A DNA stretch of 64,000 nucleotides from GCA-002733465 sp039969155 (GCA_039969155.1 JBDVOJ010000117.1:1-64000), one strand, 5' to 3'. Counted from the stretch's first letter, positions 44,933 through 54,727 are shown. Notes: generated by a model from the letters alone, not told the origin. Numbers and translations: made by a program.

Positions 44933-45394
44933 ATGTTAAACATTGTATTGTTTGAGCCAGAAATCCCACCAAATACCGGCAATATTATCCGGCTATGTGC
45001 CAATACGGGATTTAAACTTCATGTGATTGAGCCATGTGGATTTGAATTGGATGACAAACGCTTGAGAAGAGCAGGGCTTGATTATCACGAGTTTTCGGAA
45101 TTGAAAATTCACAAGGACTATCAAGCCTTTCTTGAGTCAGAATTGCCAGATCGATTGTTTGCTTGCTCCACCAAAGGCACCCGAAAACATACTGAGGCTA
45201 ATTTCCAAAAAGGGGACTATTTGTTATTTGGTCCAGAAACTCGAGGCTTGCCAATGGAAATATTAGATAGCCTTAAGCACGAGAAGATCCTGCGTTTGCC
45301 TATGGTTGCTAATAGCCGGAGTTTGAATTTGTCGAATAGTGTGGCGATTTTTGTTTATGAGGCTTGGCGGCAATTGGGGTTTAGGGAAAGTTAG
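44933..45394 (+). CDS. trmL: tRNA (cytidine(34)-2'-O)-methyltransferase TrmL
   Basis: A 153-residue SPOUT methyltransferase that methylates the wobble ribose of tRNA-Leu (cm5UAA/CAA). The family motifs are complete: PEIPPNTGNIIRLCANTG, LLFGPETRGLP, and LPMVANSRSLNLSNSVAI for the trefoil-knot SAM site. It is the usual length for TrmL and stands alone between an SDR and a methyltransferase gene. Confidence 0.96.
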   Translation: MLNIVLFEPEIPPNTGNIIRLCANTGFKLHVIEPCGFELDDKRLRRAGLDYHEFSELKIHKDYQAFLESELPDRLFACSTKGTRKHTEANFQKGDYLLFGPETRGLPMEILDSLKHEKILRLPMVANSRSLNLSNSVAIFVYEAWRQLGFRES

Positions 45395-45495
45395 GTTTGT
45401 AGCTATTTACACGACAATTAAATTCATAATGGAAGAAGAATCAAAAACTTGGGCTGTTTAACACTCAAAGCAACTTTTGCTTGTTAAGTGACATA

Positions 45496-46098
45496 TCAGG
45501 ACTTTTGCAAAATAACACGTGACCACTTTACGGCCTCTTTATGCGGTAAAATACTACATTGGTTTTGCACTTGAAAAACGCACTCAAAACCGAGTCGTTC
45601 AAATAGCTCAATGGTAATTCTAGTGTCGGTTGCATAGACCCTTGTTCCAACACCGGCGGGTCCGTTTCTAAGTGAAATTGCGCATTTACCACCTGGTTTT
45701 ATTAGACCAGATAGACGCTTCGCCGCAAGTTCTCTTTCGACGTTATTAATGTGGTGCCACACAGCGTCAATGAGAACAAAATCGAATTGTTCAATATCTG
45801 GTTCTAAACATTCCAAATAGGGAAGACTACCGTTAAGCCACTTGGTAGACGAATTCTTATAGGTCGATTTAGCAGAACTCAAAAATTCCGTCATTGGCTC
45901 TACCGCAGTAACAGTGAAACCCTGTTCATCCAGTGCTGCTGCGTTTTGACCAGCGCCAGATCCAACGTCTAATACGTTTGCAGGTTTAGATGGTAAGAAC
46001 GCGATGAAATCTTTACAAACCTCATAAAAATTCAAGCTCTGACTGACCTCAATGAAGTGAGAAATAAAGCTTTCATATCCCTCGGTCCCTACCACCAT
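45496..46098 (-). CDS. Class I SAM-dependent methyltransferase
   Basis: About 200 residues from an ATG preceded by GAGGAA; the open frame begins 93 bp earlier inside the upstream gene and is less likely. Motif I is VLDVGSGAGQNAAAL, with VEPMTEF for the acidic loop and FDFVLIDAVWHHIN. The substrate is unknown: small molecules or proteins are both possible. It follows the GTG-started hypothetical gene on the same strand. Confidence 0.85.
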   Translation of the reverse strand: MVVGTEGYESFISHFIEVSQSLNFYEVCKDFIAFLPSKPANVLDVGSGAGQNAAALDEQGFTVTAVEPMTEFLSSAKSTYKNSSTKWLNGSLPYLECLEPDIEQFDFVLIDAVWHHINNVERELAAKRLSGLIKPGGKCAISLRNGPAGVGTRVYATDTRITIELFERLGFECVFQVQNQCSILPHKEAVKWSRVILQKS

Positions 46099-46165
46099 GC
46101 AGTGTTCCTCAACGCTGTGCTTATTTTGCGTGGCTTCCGCACTGAAATTCTGCTCTCTGCTAACC

Positions 46166-46720
46166 TCATGCATCCTGAGTGATGCCTCCATTTTGACAAA
46201 GAGGATGATTAGTTATGAATTCGCTAACGGCATCTTTCATCGTTTCGAATGATATGCCACCATAATAGACAATAGTTTCTTCTTTACCACTTCTATGGCT
46301 ATTTCTTCGTCCCTTATCACCTAAAAGATTTTCAATTTCTTCCAATACATCATTAATGTCGTTTTCTTCGTATACAGAATTAGGAAGACTGAGGTTATCA
46401 AAGTGGACTGCCATCACATCATGGTTTCCAATTGGAATTTCTTCTTTTTCAAGAAGTATTTTTGATCCTTTCGGTAAACCAACTTTCTCCAATGTCTCAA
46501 TTATGACTTTTTTTGCTTCCTCTAAATTTCCGGTCAGACAGACTTCAAGTTCACAATATTCAACATTATAGTTTTCATTCAGCTGTGAACCTCCGCCTGT
46601 TACTTCCCCTAATTTTTTTTCTTCAAGTGCGTCATGAAGAGGGTCTTCGTACATATCGCCCCTATCAATAGGTTCACATTTATCATTAATTCTAACCGTT
46701 AAAAATACTTCTTGATTCAC
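46166..46720 (-). CDS. Hypothetical cytoplasmic protein
   Basis: A 184-residue acidic protein starting at GTG with GGGAG upstream. It has an EPIDRGDMYEDPLHDALEE segment and a GEVTGGGSQLNEN loop with the later GLPKGSKILL motif; similar blocks occur in uncharacterised bacterial proteins that I cannot name. No signal or membrane segment is present. It shares its strand with the methyltransferase downstream and the MarR gene upstream. Confidence 0.6.
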   Translation of the reverse strand: MNQEVFLTVRINDKCEPIDRGDMYEDPLHDALEEKKLGEVTGGGSQLNENYNVEYCELEVCLTGNLEEAKKVIIETLEKVGLPKGSKILLEKEEIPIGNHDVMAVHFDNLSLPNSVYEENDINDVLEEIENLLGDKGRRNSHRSGKEETIVYYGGISFETMKDAVSEFITNHPLCQNGGITQDA

Positions 46721-46797
46721 TCTATTCTCCCTTTAAAGTTAACGCGATTGATGTTACTAATGCCTTATTCCTAAAAGTTTCATTCAAACTTTTAACG

Positions 46798-47328
46798 CTA
46801 CTCCCACTCATCCTCAAATTCATTTTCCAAATGATACAAATGCCTATCAAGTTTATTAAGCAAATGATGCAGTTGTTCTTTTTCTTCAACTGAAAAACAG
46901 CTTTCGATTAGCTCGCCCGTTTCGATCCGCTTAGGGGTAATTTGATCATGAAAGTCGGCACCTTTTTGAGTTAGATAAATCAACACTTTACGACGATCTT
47001 TTTTGGAATTTCGTGTGGCAACAAAATCCAGTTCTTTCAAAACTTTGACACCACGAGTCACTGTTGCCGCATCGGTGCGAAGCGCTTCAGCAACATGAGA
47101 GTTAGTCAGTCCGCCGTAGGAACCCAAAACTGAAATAACTCGCCATTCCCGCTCTCCGATCGGCACACCGGTCTGTAACAGTAGGTCAGATAATTTATGA
47201 CCGGACTGAGACATTTGTGCGGCTAAACGGTACATTCGATAAGGTAGGAATGTTTGCAGGTCCAAGGTCGCTTTAACCTTGCCAGCCTCAATCACTTTTT
47301 TACTAGGAGTCGGTATCTTATCGTCCAT
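46798..47328 (-). CDS. MarR-family regulator
   Basis: A 176-residue winged-helix regulator (GLTNSHVAEALRTDAATVTRGVKVLKEL; RNSKKDRRKVLIYLT wing). It lies 51 bp downstream of the GNAT gene and near the divergent FAD oxidoreductase, so these are plausible targets. No ligand can be deduced. Confidence 0.9.
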   Translation of the reverse strand: MDDKIPTPSKKVIEAGKVKATLDLQTFLPYRMYRLAAQMSQSGHKLSDLLLQTGVPIGEREWRVISVLGSYGGLTNSHVAEALRTDAATVTRGVKVLKELDFVATRNSKKDRRKVLIYLTQKGADFHDQITPKRIETGELIESCFSVEEKEQLHHLLNKLDRHLYHLENEFEDEWE

Positions 47329-47379
47329 AATGGTTTGTTCTCTCTTCGATTATTCTCTTCACTGTTATTTACTTAGCTA

Positions 47380-47979
47380 TTATTTTCTTAGAGCCGGGTC
47401 AAAATACAAAATCATTTCACCGGCATCACATCGGCAGTATTCATCTACTCCGCACACAATACAACGATAACCTGCATAACTATCATCTAGCCAACGGTCT
47501 GGGTAAGTTTTTAAATGTTGGCCGCCGCATTTTACAAAATAGTGATACGCGGCATTTCCGGGGCTTTGCATCCAGGTATGGCAAATGCCACCTTCGGCTC
47601 CTTGCAGTTTGGCCGCTTCAATGCTGGCCTCCAGCATCTTTCTAGCAATCCCCTTTGCGCGGTAGTCAGCATCCACGGTACTGCTTTTAAAATAACACAG
47701 TTTTTCAATAGGTAGTTTCCATAGATCCGGTGAACACCACTCGTCAACCGGCCAATTAGTTGGCGCATAGGTCAGCCGAAACCCAACCACTTTTTCAGGG
47801 CTAAACGATGCGTCCAGCATTACAAAACTACAATTGACGTCATCCTTAATACTCTTGTTGTAGATTTTTTCGATAATACTATCCGTTAGGTAGGCATCCC
47901 CATGAACTTTATTGCCCAACGCGATAACACCTTGAAAATACTTCGGTTCTAGCGGCACTAATTTTAATTCTTGAGTCAT
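47380..47979 (-). CDS. GNAT-family N-acetyltransferase
   Basis: A 199-residue acetyltransferase with the acetyl-CoA loop (VDADYRAKGIARKMLEASIEAA). The C-terminus has a Cys-rich tail (IVCGVDEYCRCDAGEM) that could bind metal, which is uncommon in simple GNATs. It is divergent from the FAD oxidoreductase across 161 bp and precedes the MarR gene. A linked amine-catabolism role is possible. Confidence 0.85.
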   Translation of the reverse strand: MTQELKLVPLEPKYFQGVIALGNKVHGDAYLTDSIIEKIYNKSIKDDVNCSFVMLDASFSPEKVVGFRLTYAPTNWPVDEWCSPDLWKLPIEKLCYFKSSTVDADYRAKGIARKMLEASIEAAKLQGAEGGICHTWMQSPGNAAYHYFVKCGGQHLKTYPDRWLDDSYAGYRCIVCGVDEYCRCDAGEMILYFDPALRK

Positions 47980-48140
47980 TTTTGCCCTTTCTGTATAGGT
48001 AATTAGGCTTTCCCAGCAGGTATGATAATGAATATGGCTTTTGGAGATATAGCCGCTGGAGTTCCTTCGAGCCGGTTATTTTGCCATAATCGCCACTCGA
48101 TAATCCAATCGTACTAAAATTAGAGTTAATAACGTTTCTT

Positions 48141-49481
48141 ATGTATGACCCACTAAAAGATGCTTCGCCAGGTCTCAACCAGCCTTATCCAGATAGCTAC
48201 TGGGCTAAAAACTCTGGCACTCCCCCCGAAAATGCAGGAACTCTCACTCAAGATATTGACGTCGATGTCGCGGTTATTGGAAGCGGCTATACCGGTTTAT
48301 CTTGTGCGCTTCATTTGGCCAAAGAACATAATATAAAAGCCCATGTGATTGAAGCCAATCAAACCGCCTGGGGCTGCAGTGGTCGTAATGCTGGTTTTAT
48401 TTTAAAATCTACCGGAAGAAAAGCCTATTCAAGCATGATCAAACAATGGGGACAAGAAGTCGCCAAAGGGATCTATACCGAAGTCTCTGAAGGTGTGGAA
48501 ACGGTAAACCAATTAATCGCTGAAGGCATTGATTGTGATAAGCAGTCCAATGGCTACTTGCGAGTAGCACATAAACCCTCACGTATTAGCGAACTAGAAA
48601 GCCAAGCCCAATTGATGGAACGAGAATTTGGCTACCAAACAGAGCTACTTTCTACTGACCAAATTAAAGCCGATTATTTTGATAGCCAAGATGCCTATGG
48701 CGCGATTCGATTTAATGATTGTTATGGGATCAACCCTTTGAAACTGGCTTGGGGTTATCAACAAAAAGCGCAAGAGTTAGGTGCAACCATTTTTACTAAC
48801 TCACCTTTAACGAGTTGGCACACGGAAAAAAATAAGCAACTACTCGAAACACCGCAAGGTCAGGTTAGGGCAGACAAAGTAGTTATAGCGACCAACGGTT
48901 ATACTCCCAATCGATTTCATTTGGCAGTGAATAACCGAACTCTTCCAGTGCTTTCGCAAATCATTGTTACTGAACCACTGAGTGACGAACAAATAGCAGC
49001 CACAAATTTTATTTCCGACAATGTGGTAATGGATACTAGAGCATTAAAATACTATTTTAGAAAACTGCCTGACAACCGAATTCTATTCGGTGGGCGAGGT
49101 GCGATTTCTGGTAAAGATGCCGAAGATCCATTTTTCGCTAATCGTTTACTTAAAGTTTTGATCGGCAGCTTCCCACCATTGCAAGGACTCAAGATTGATT
49201 ACTCTTGGTCAGGTTGGATCAGTATTTCTCTGGACGACTTACCGCATATTCGACAAGCCGACGACCAAGGAAACGTTGCCTATTCAATGGGATATTGTGG
49301 CAACGGGGTTTCTTTTGCAGTGCAGGCAGGCAAGCGACTAGCGCAATGGGTTGCTGGAGAAGCGTTGCCCGATTTACCTTATTACACCGCGGACTTACCT
49401 AAGTTCCCGTTTGCCCAATTTAGACGAGTCGGGCAATGGGGTTACTTTAATTACGGTCGATTTAGTGACCGTTGGTTATAA
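48141..49481 (+). CDS. FAD-dependent amine oxidase-like oxidoreductase (PuuB-like)
   Basis: A 446-residue DAO-family flavoenzyme. N-terminal DVDVAVIGSGYTGLSCALHL is the Rossmann FAD site; then EANQTAWGCSGRNAGF, WSGWISISLDDLPHI and a C-terminal GYCGNGVSFAV motif. The pattern is closest to gamma-glutamylputrescine oxidoreductase PuuB, but no other puu genes are adjacent, so the substrate is open. The paired GNAT and MarR genes lie divergently upstream. Confidence 0.85.
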   Translation: MYDPLKDASPGLNQPYPDSYWAKNSGTPPENAGTLTQDIDVDVAVIGSGYTGLSCALHLAKEHNIKAHVIEANQTAWGCSGRNAGFILKSTGRKAYSSMIKQWGQEVAKGIYTEVSEGVETVNQLIAEGIDCDKQSNGYLRVAHKPSRISELESQAQLMEREFGYQTELLSTDQIKADYFDSQDAYGAIRFNDCYGINPLKLAWGYQQKAQELGATIFTNSPLTSWHTEKNKQLLETPQGQVRADKVVIATNGYTPNRFHLAVNNRTLPVLSQIIVTEPLSDEQIAATNFISDNVVMDTRALKYYFRKLPDNRILFGGRGAISGKDAEDPFFANRLLKVLIGSFPPLQGLKIDYSWSGWISISLDDLPHIRQADDQGNVAYSMGYCGNGVSFAVQAGKRLAQWVAGEALPDLPYYTADLPKFPFAQFRRVGQWGYFNYGRFSDRWL

Positions 49482-49573
49482 GCTGCCAAACCGACTCAAC
49501 ACTATGACTAAAGTACGGTGTAACTTAAAACGATGGTGGCACTCAAATTTTCGAATGAATTAGAGGAATGTTT

Positions 49574-50194
49574 ATGAAAAAAATTAATTCTATTGAAGAA
49601 CTTGAAGCACTCTATGGTCCACCGGTTGAGCGTGCACTTTGGAAGGAAATTGAATACCTGAATGAACATTACCAACAGTTTATTGAGGCTTCTCCGTTTC
49701 TAATAATGGCGACTTATGGCGAAAAAGGGTTAGATTGCTCACCACGCGGAGACCCAGCAGGCTTTGTGAGAGTGGTGGATAAAAACACGATTTTGATCCC
49801 AGACAGAAAGGGCAATAACAGAATCGATTCTCTAAGAAATATCGTAGAAAACCCAAAGGTTGGATTGATCTTTTTAGTTCCGAATGTCGGCGAAACCGTC
49901 AGAGTGAGCGGTACTGCAGAAATAATTGCTGACCCAGAACTATGCGATACTTTTACAATTAATGGGAAGTCCCCAAGAAGCGTAATTTCTGTCACTGTTG
50001 AAAAAGCGTATTTTCAATGCCAAAAAGCAATAGCCCGATCTAAGCTATGGGATCCAAACGGTTATGTAGAGCGAAGCTCATTACCAACTGCTGGACAGAT
50101 GGCTAAGTACTTTACCAATAAGAAACAGATTGAATTTGATGCGGAAGAGTATGATCGAAATTATCCAGAGCATATGAAGAAGACGATTTATTGA
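49574..50194 (+). CDS. FMN-dependent PPOX-type flavoprotein
   Basis: About 206 residues from the ATG placed 6 bases after GAGGA; an ATG 6 bp earlier overlaps that ribosome-binding site. A pyridoxamine-phosphate-oxidase split barrel (LIMATYGEKGLDCSPRGDPAG; ILIPDRKGNNRIDSLRNI) with the length and C-terminus of the MSMEG_1061-type group. It would bind FMN or F420-like cofactors and reduce small organics. It is followed by a repeat-rich gap. Confidence 0.85.
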   Translation: MKKINSIEELEALYGPPVERALWKEIEYLNEHYQQFIEASPFLIMATYGEKGLDCSPRGDPAGFVRVVDKNTILIPDRKGNNRIDSLRNIVENPKVGLIFLVPNVGETVRVSGTAEIIADPELCDTFTINGKSPRSVISVTVEKAYFQCQKAIARSKLWDPNGYVERSSLPTAGQMAKYFTNKKQIEFDAEEYDRNYPEHMKKTIY

Positions 50195-50527
50195 ATTGAT
50201 TTTTCTTAATAGGAAGAGCGAAAACCTCCCTCTCCCTAGCCCTCGGCTTTAGCCTCATGCGTCGCTCTACCTTCTCCGTCCTCGGGGTCGTCTCCCTGAG
50301 AGAGAGGGGACGTACAATCAGAGTTCGTTTTTTAATTATTTAGCGACAGAGTGACCTTCGAACCTAAAACCCAAAAACACCGCACTCAACGACTCCCCGT
50401 TCAACCCCCTCTCTCTTTGGGAGAGGAAAATGACACTACCAAGCATTTTTTCTCCGTGCTCTCTGTACCCACTGCGCTTCGCGGGGCAAGCTTTACCTCT
50501 GTGGTGAAGTCTTTTAGCTTTTAAGGA
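50195..50527. repeat. Repeat-rich intergenic region
   Basis: There is no gene here. Three parts: (a) 50228-50308 has CCCTCTC and GAGAGGG arms around an 80-bp C+T-rich core; (b) 50408-50426 is a CCTCTC / GAGAGG hairpin; (c) 50445-50523 is a TCTCCGTGCTCTCTGTAC... to ...CCTCTGTGGTGAAGTCTTTT element. Elements of type b and c recur at 56.5-56.8 kb, and c again, inverted, at 63.86 kb. Confidence 0.7.
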
Positions 50528-50815
50528 TCACTCCTTCGGATTACTTACCCCAGGCTTAGCCAATATCTCCAAATAAAACGACTCCAAACCTTTCTCTTCA
50601 GCTTGATCAATATACTTATTGATTTCAGATTTATGAATTACTGCAGCACTTAATTCGTTCTCGCCATATTGGCAATCAAAATCCCAATACTTAATACCTT
50701 CTGGTAGTGGTTTGTTTCTTTCTCGCTTTAGGTATTTTTTAACTTCATATTTTATCGCTTCAACTAAACGTGGGCGTTTGATTTTAGGATGTGTAAGGGC
50801 AAATGTCTTTTTCAT
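50528..50815 (-). CDS. DUF6172 family protein
   Basis: A 95-residue soluble protein, MKKTFALTHPKIKRPRLVEA onward, with KYLKRERNKPLP and YWDFDCQYG: the DUF6172 pattern. Its function is unknown. It overlaps the preceding membrane-protein gene by ATGA, so it is translated in an operon with it. Confidence 0.88.
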   Translation of the reverse strand: MKKTFALTHPKIKRPRLVEAIKYEVKKYLKRERNKPLPEGIKYWDFDCQYGENELSAAVIHKSEINKYIDQAEEKGLESFYLEILAKPGVSNPKE

Positions 50816-51537
50816 TTTGATGGCTCATTGTCAGGCTTAGTAGTATTCACTTTACTAGGCTTACTAAGGTTTTCGGCTTTGGAAACTACCGCCGCACTAA
50901 TGGGTTGAATAGAGTTAATACTTTCTAAGGGCAATATTAAAACTTGTTCGCTTTCGTGGTTATATAGAAAAACGTAATTAATTGAGGTACCTAATAACGA
51001 AAAATCAGCCTTCGTGCCATTAGTCGCTTCTGAATTAACCGATACTAAGTTTCGTTTTTGGCTGAGGATCTTTGCTGCTTTATTTTGCGAGTGTACACCA
51101 ATAAACATATAAAAATAGAGGGTCAGGATAACAAAAGCAGTCCACCAAAATGAACGAGTACTTCGGTAACCAATAACATAAGGTATAAATCGGAAAAAAC
51201 CTTTATTAAACTTTTTATCTAACCAGGCACTAAACGGGGCTTGCACATAAACCATTGCCCAAATAACAAATACCATACTAAAGGCGCCAAGCACCATTAA
51301 CATGACTAAGGGATCTTTGATTCCGGCAACCAAAATATCAGTAATTTCTAAGTATTCAGTCACTTCAAGACTAAAGTGTGAATAGAAAGTAATTAAGTAA
51401 ATAAATCCGGCAATAGCGACTGTTGCATAGACCAAAAATACCGCTAAGCCGGGATGGCTTGTTGTGAAGCTTAGAAGTTCCGAAAACTTGATTCTGGGTC
51501 GGTATCTATCTAGGTCTGTTTTTTCAGTCATAACCAT
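50812..51537 (-). CDS. Membrane protein of unknown function
   Basis: A 241-residue protein with about three or four membrane helices (PGLAVFLVYATVAIAGFIYLI; LGAFSMVFVIWAMVYVQAPF; WWTAFVILTLYFYMFIGV). The C-terminal part may be cytoplasmic or periplasmic. Not a family I can name. It overlaps the DUF6172 gene by 4 bp, so the two probably act together. Confidence 0.7.
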   Translation of the reverse strand: MVMTEKTDLDRYRPRIKFSELLSFTTSHPGLAVFLVYATVAIAGFIYLITFYSHFSLEVTEYLEITDILVAGIKDPLVMLMVLGAFSMVFVIWAMVYVQAPFSAWLDKKFNKGFFRFIPYVIGYRSTRSFWWTAFVILTLYFYMFIGVHSQNKAAKILSQKRNLVSVNSEATNGTKADFSLLGTSINYVFLYNHESEQVLILPLESINSIQPISAAVVSKAENLSKPSKVNTTKPDNEPSK

Positions 51538-51709
51538 TAACTCTGAGTATATGATTTAGTCGGCGAATTTTGTCAGAAAATGCCATTAAGTTAGTGAGTA
51601 TGCCACATCAAGCCGACTAATTCGCGAGATTGAATTATTCGCAGGACTAAATTGCCTGTTATTAGTATTAGTACCCGATAAAAGCGAATTATTACGATTG
51701 ACCGCTAAA

Positions 51710-53770
51710 TCAATCTAGAAAATCGAGTTCGACCTCTGGCCAAATAGCTTCCCCAGCCTTCACTCGGATTGCTTCAAGACTAGCCTGCAATCTCCCTTTT
51801 CCCATTTGTTGTGCTTGAAACATTGGTCCACCTTTGTGGCGTGGGAAGCCATAGCCGTGTAACCAAATCACATCAATATCGGATAAACGCTGAACAATAC
51901 CATCTTGTAGTAGCTGGGCACCTTCGGAAATTAAGGCCAACAAAAAGCGTTGTACAATTTCTTCATCGGTGAAAGTTGTTTGGGTTATATTTAACTTTTG
52001 CGCCTCAGTTTTGATGATATCCGCAACCAAAGGATCTTCGGTTGCACCGTTGTTTTGGTCATATAAATAATAACCTGCACCAGTCTTTCTTCCGAATCGG
52101 TTTTGCTCAAACATTAAAACAGATGGTCTAAAATAGCCTGGGTCATGTTCTGGGAATGGTTGAGAATTTCGAGCATTCACACCAATATCAATTCCCGACA
52201 TATCGGCAACCGCTAGTGGTCCCATTGCCATTCCCCAAGTTGTCAGCGCTTTATCGACTTGGACAACCGATGCTCCTTCAAGCAACATCTGCTGTACCTC
52301 GCGACCGTAACGTGTGTACATACGGTTTCCTGCAAAGCCGAAACAAACACCGACTAACACGGAAATCTTTTTTAATTTTTTGGCAACGCTCATTGCAGTG
52401 ACTAACGCTTGTTCTGAGGAATGCTCTGCCTGAACCACTTCCAACAATTTCATAATATTGGCAGGACTAAAAAAATGCATCCCGATCACTTGCTCAGGTC
52501 TTTCTACAGATGTCGCAATTTCGTTAATATCTAGATAAGAAGTATTGGTTGCCAAAATACATTCATCTTTGCAAACACTCGATAACTTGGAAAAAATTTC
52601 CTTTTTGACCGACATTTTTTCGAAGACGGCTTCAATCACCATATCGCTATGTGACAAAGATTGATAGTCCGTGCTGGCCTGTAGGTTTGAGAGTTTTGCT
52701 TCGGCTGCCTCTGACGTCATTCTGCCGCGTTTAACATTGGAGGCAAAGTTTTTCTCTATTCTTGCAACGCCAGCATCGAGAGCTTCTGCGGTTTGCTCGA
52801 TCAAAATAACCTCAAATCCGCTGTCCAGAAACGCAGTCGCTATTCCCGAGCCCATGGTGCCACCGCCAATGATACCAACTTGTATAACTTCCAAGGGTTG
52901 AGCCGAAAAGTTAGTTTTAGCAGCGGTTCGTTCCACTGCAAAGGCATATCTCAATGCCGCAGATTGCTCAGAATCTCTTAATTTAACAAATTCTGATCGC
53001 TCTATTTTCATACCTTCTATCACTGAGACATCTCGAGTTTGCTTAATGAGTTCTGCGGCAACCACTGGGGCATCTTTACCGCGAGCTTTTTTACTGATCG
53101 AAGATAACTGGGAATCCCAGTCTTCAACATCATCAATCATTTTGGCTGGTTTTGTACGAGCTGATTTTGAATTTTCTATGAGTTGTTCGGCAAACTTTAT
53201 ACTCAGTTGATCGAGCGACTCATCTTGATCAAAGATTGCATCAAACAACGGGTGGTCTTTAAAAGCTTGTACTGCGTAGTGTTTGCCACTGGTGATCATT
53301 TCTAATGCTTTATTACAACCGACTACTCTTGGTAATCTTTGAGTTCCACCTGCACCTGGTATTAAACCCAAATTAACCTCCGGCAATCCAACTTTAGCGC
53401 TTGCTACTGCAACCCGATAATGACAAGCCAATGCCACTTCAAAACCACCTCCAAGAGTTGTGCCAAACATTGATGCAATAACCGGTTTAGTGCAAGTTTC
53501 GATTCGATTAACCACATCCGGCAAATGCGGTTGCAATGGAGGCTTACCAAATTCTTTGATATCTGCACCCGCAATAAATGTTCGTTGCTCACAACGAATA
53601 ATGATAGCTTTTACTTGGCTATCAGTTTCGAGTGTTTCAATTCCATCCATCAGTCCTTGCCTGACTACTTGCGACAAGGCATTAACCGGTGGATAGTTAA
53701 TACTGATGATGCCTATGTTTTGATTGAGGCTAATTGCTACAATATTTGAAGTACTGATGTTCGAATTCAT
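51710..53770 (-). CDS. Fused enoyl-CoA hydratase / 3-hydroxyacyl-CoA dehydrogenase
   Basis: A 686-residue multidomain enzyme. The N-terminal crotonase fold has an oxyanion loop (GADIKEF; GGGFEVALAC; PGAGGTQRLPR). The middle holds the NAD site IIGGGTMGSGIATAFLDSGF. The C-terminal 3-hydroxyacyl-CoA dehydrogenase domain has HFFSPANIMKLLEVV. In this context it probably does the hydratase and dehydrogenase steps of late phenylacetate degradation, replacing separate PaaF and PaaH; a general FadB-like role is also possible. It is last in the paa operon, 36 bp after paaX. Confidence 0.9.
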   Translation of the reverse strand: MNSNISTSNIVAISLNQNIGIISINYPPVNALSQVVRQGLMDGIETLETDSQVKAIIIRCEQRTFIAGADIKEFGKPPLQPHLPDVVNRIETCTKPVIASMFGTTLGGGFEVALACHYRVAVASAKVGLPEVNLGLIPGAGGTQRLPRVVGCNKALEMITSGKHYAVQAFKDHPLFDAIFDQDESLDQLSIKFAEQLIENSKSARTKPAKMIDDVEDWDSQLSSISKKARGKDAPVVAAELIKQTRDVSVIEGMKIERSEFVKLRDSEQSAALRYAFAVERTAAKTNFSAQPLEVIQVGIIGGGTMGSGIATAFLDSGFEVILIEQTAEALDAGVARIEKNFASNVKRGRMTSEAAEAKLSNLQASTDYQSLSHSDMVIEAVFEKMSVKKEIFSKLSSVCKDECILATNTSYLDINEIATSVERPEQVIGMHFFSPANIMKLLEVVQAEHSSEQALVTAMSVAKKLKKISVLVGVCFGFAGNRMYTRYGREVQQMLLEGASVVQVDKALTTWGMAMGPLAVADMSGIDIGVNARNSQPFPEHDPGYFRPSVLMFEQNRFGRKTGAGYYLYDQNNGATEDPLVADIIKTEAQKLNITQTTFTDEEIVQRFLLALISEGAQLLQDGIVQRLSDIDVIWLHGYGFPRHKGGPMFQAQQMGKGRLQASLEAIRVKAGEAIWPEVELDFLD

Positions 53771-53806
53771 AATCGTTTACTCAAGTAGTCTTTGAATTTA
53801 TTTTTT

Positions 53807-54715
53807 CTAATTACTAAATCGTTTAAAGAATGATTTGTTTGGTGGTGCAAGCGGGCCATCGATCGATTGCAATGTGGAACAGATATATTGACATGATGGT
53901 TCAGAAAATTTTGCGTAGAGCGATTCAACTAATTGGTTTGCTTGGTGCCCTTTCCAGTCCGGCGGCAGCATATCTTCTGCCAGTTCATGGTCGGTTAACA
54001 GTATCCGGCGATATTCATGAACCATCAGTATCCTAAGAGACAAACATTGGTGATCGGTAATGCTAACGCCAGAGCGAATGAGTTCTGCAATTTCATTATA
54101 GGTCTCGATAAACAGAGAATAACGTTGTTGCAGGGCGGGCATTTCCCACTTTAAATCGACTAACTTCTTTAAAACGTTAGCCGAATTATCACCAATAGTA
54201 TTGGCGGAAAAAACTACTACGGAATCAGCTAAGTCTAATTCCTTGATGGTTTCATCTAGAGATGTTTGATCAAAATTGGGATGGGCATAGGCACCTGCGC
54301 TGATTGCACTAAATCCCAACCAATTAAGCTGCTTTTTAAGCAGTGATAATTTTGGTTCTTCAACAAAACTCGGAAGTAAAATACACCAGTTATTCTCGCT
54401 TAATCGTGTATCCGCTGTGTAAATTCTTTTGGCCGCTTTAAGGTAATGACTATTGGCAGTGTCAGTCAAACGATAGTAGCTTTTTCGACCCACCTTTTTT
54501 ACTTCTAACCAGTCTTCCTTTACTAATCGAAAGACAGAGGTTCTGACTAGCCGCTCGGAGTAACCTAATGGCTGCAAAATTTCAATTAAGCTTCCAAGCC
54601 AAACCCAATCACCATGTTGTGATACCACATCACCAAACACCGTCACGATAAAAGTTCGGCAACTGATGTTAGCTAGCTCTGCTCGCTGTTCGATAAAGGT
54701 ATCTATGTCTAACAT
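53807..54715 (-). CDS. paaX: Phenylacetic acid degradation operon repressor PaaX
   Basis: A 302-residue regulator with an N-terminal winged HTH (LIEILQPLGYSERLVRTSVFRL) and the PaaX-family body (WCILLPSF; HEYRRILLTDHELAEDMLPPDWKG). It represses paa genes and is relieved by phenylacetyl-CoA. Here it lies downstream of paaE by 12 bp, at the 3' part of the operon, so it is autoregulated with the pathway. Its operator is most likely the palindrome at 59013-59026. Confidence 0.93.
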   Translation of the reverse strand: MLDIDTFIEQRAELANISCRTFIVTVFGDVVSQHGDWVWLGSLIEILQPLGYSERLVRTSVFRLVKEDWLEVKKVGRKSYYRLTDTANSHYLKAAKRIYTADTRLSENNWCILLPSFVEEPKLSLLKKQLNWLGFSAISAGAYAHPNFDQTSLDETIKELDLADSVVVFSANTIGDNSANVLKKLVDLKWEMPALQQRYSLFIETYNEIAELIRSGVSITDHQCLSLRILMVHEYRRILLTDHELAEDMLPPDWKGHQANQLVESLYAKFSEPSCQYICSTLQSIDGPLAPPNKSFFKRFSN

Positions 54716-54727
54716 TAATAGTGACTA

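Noticed and set aside
53830..54036. A 68-residue plus-strand frame opposite paaX
   Set aside because: Antisense to a well-supported gene with no motif.
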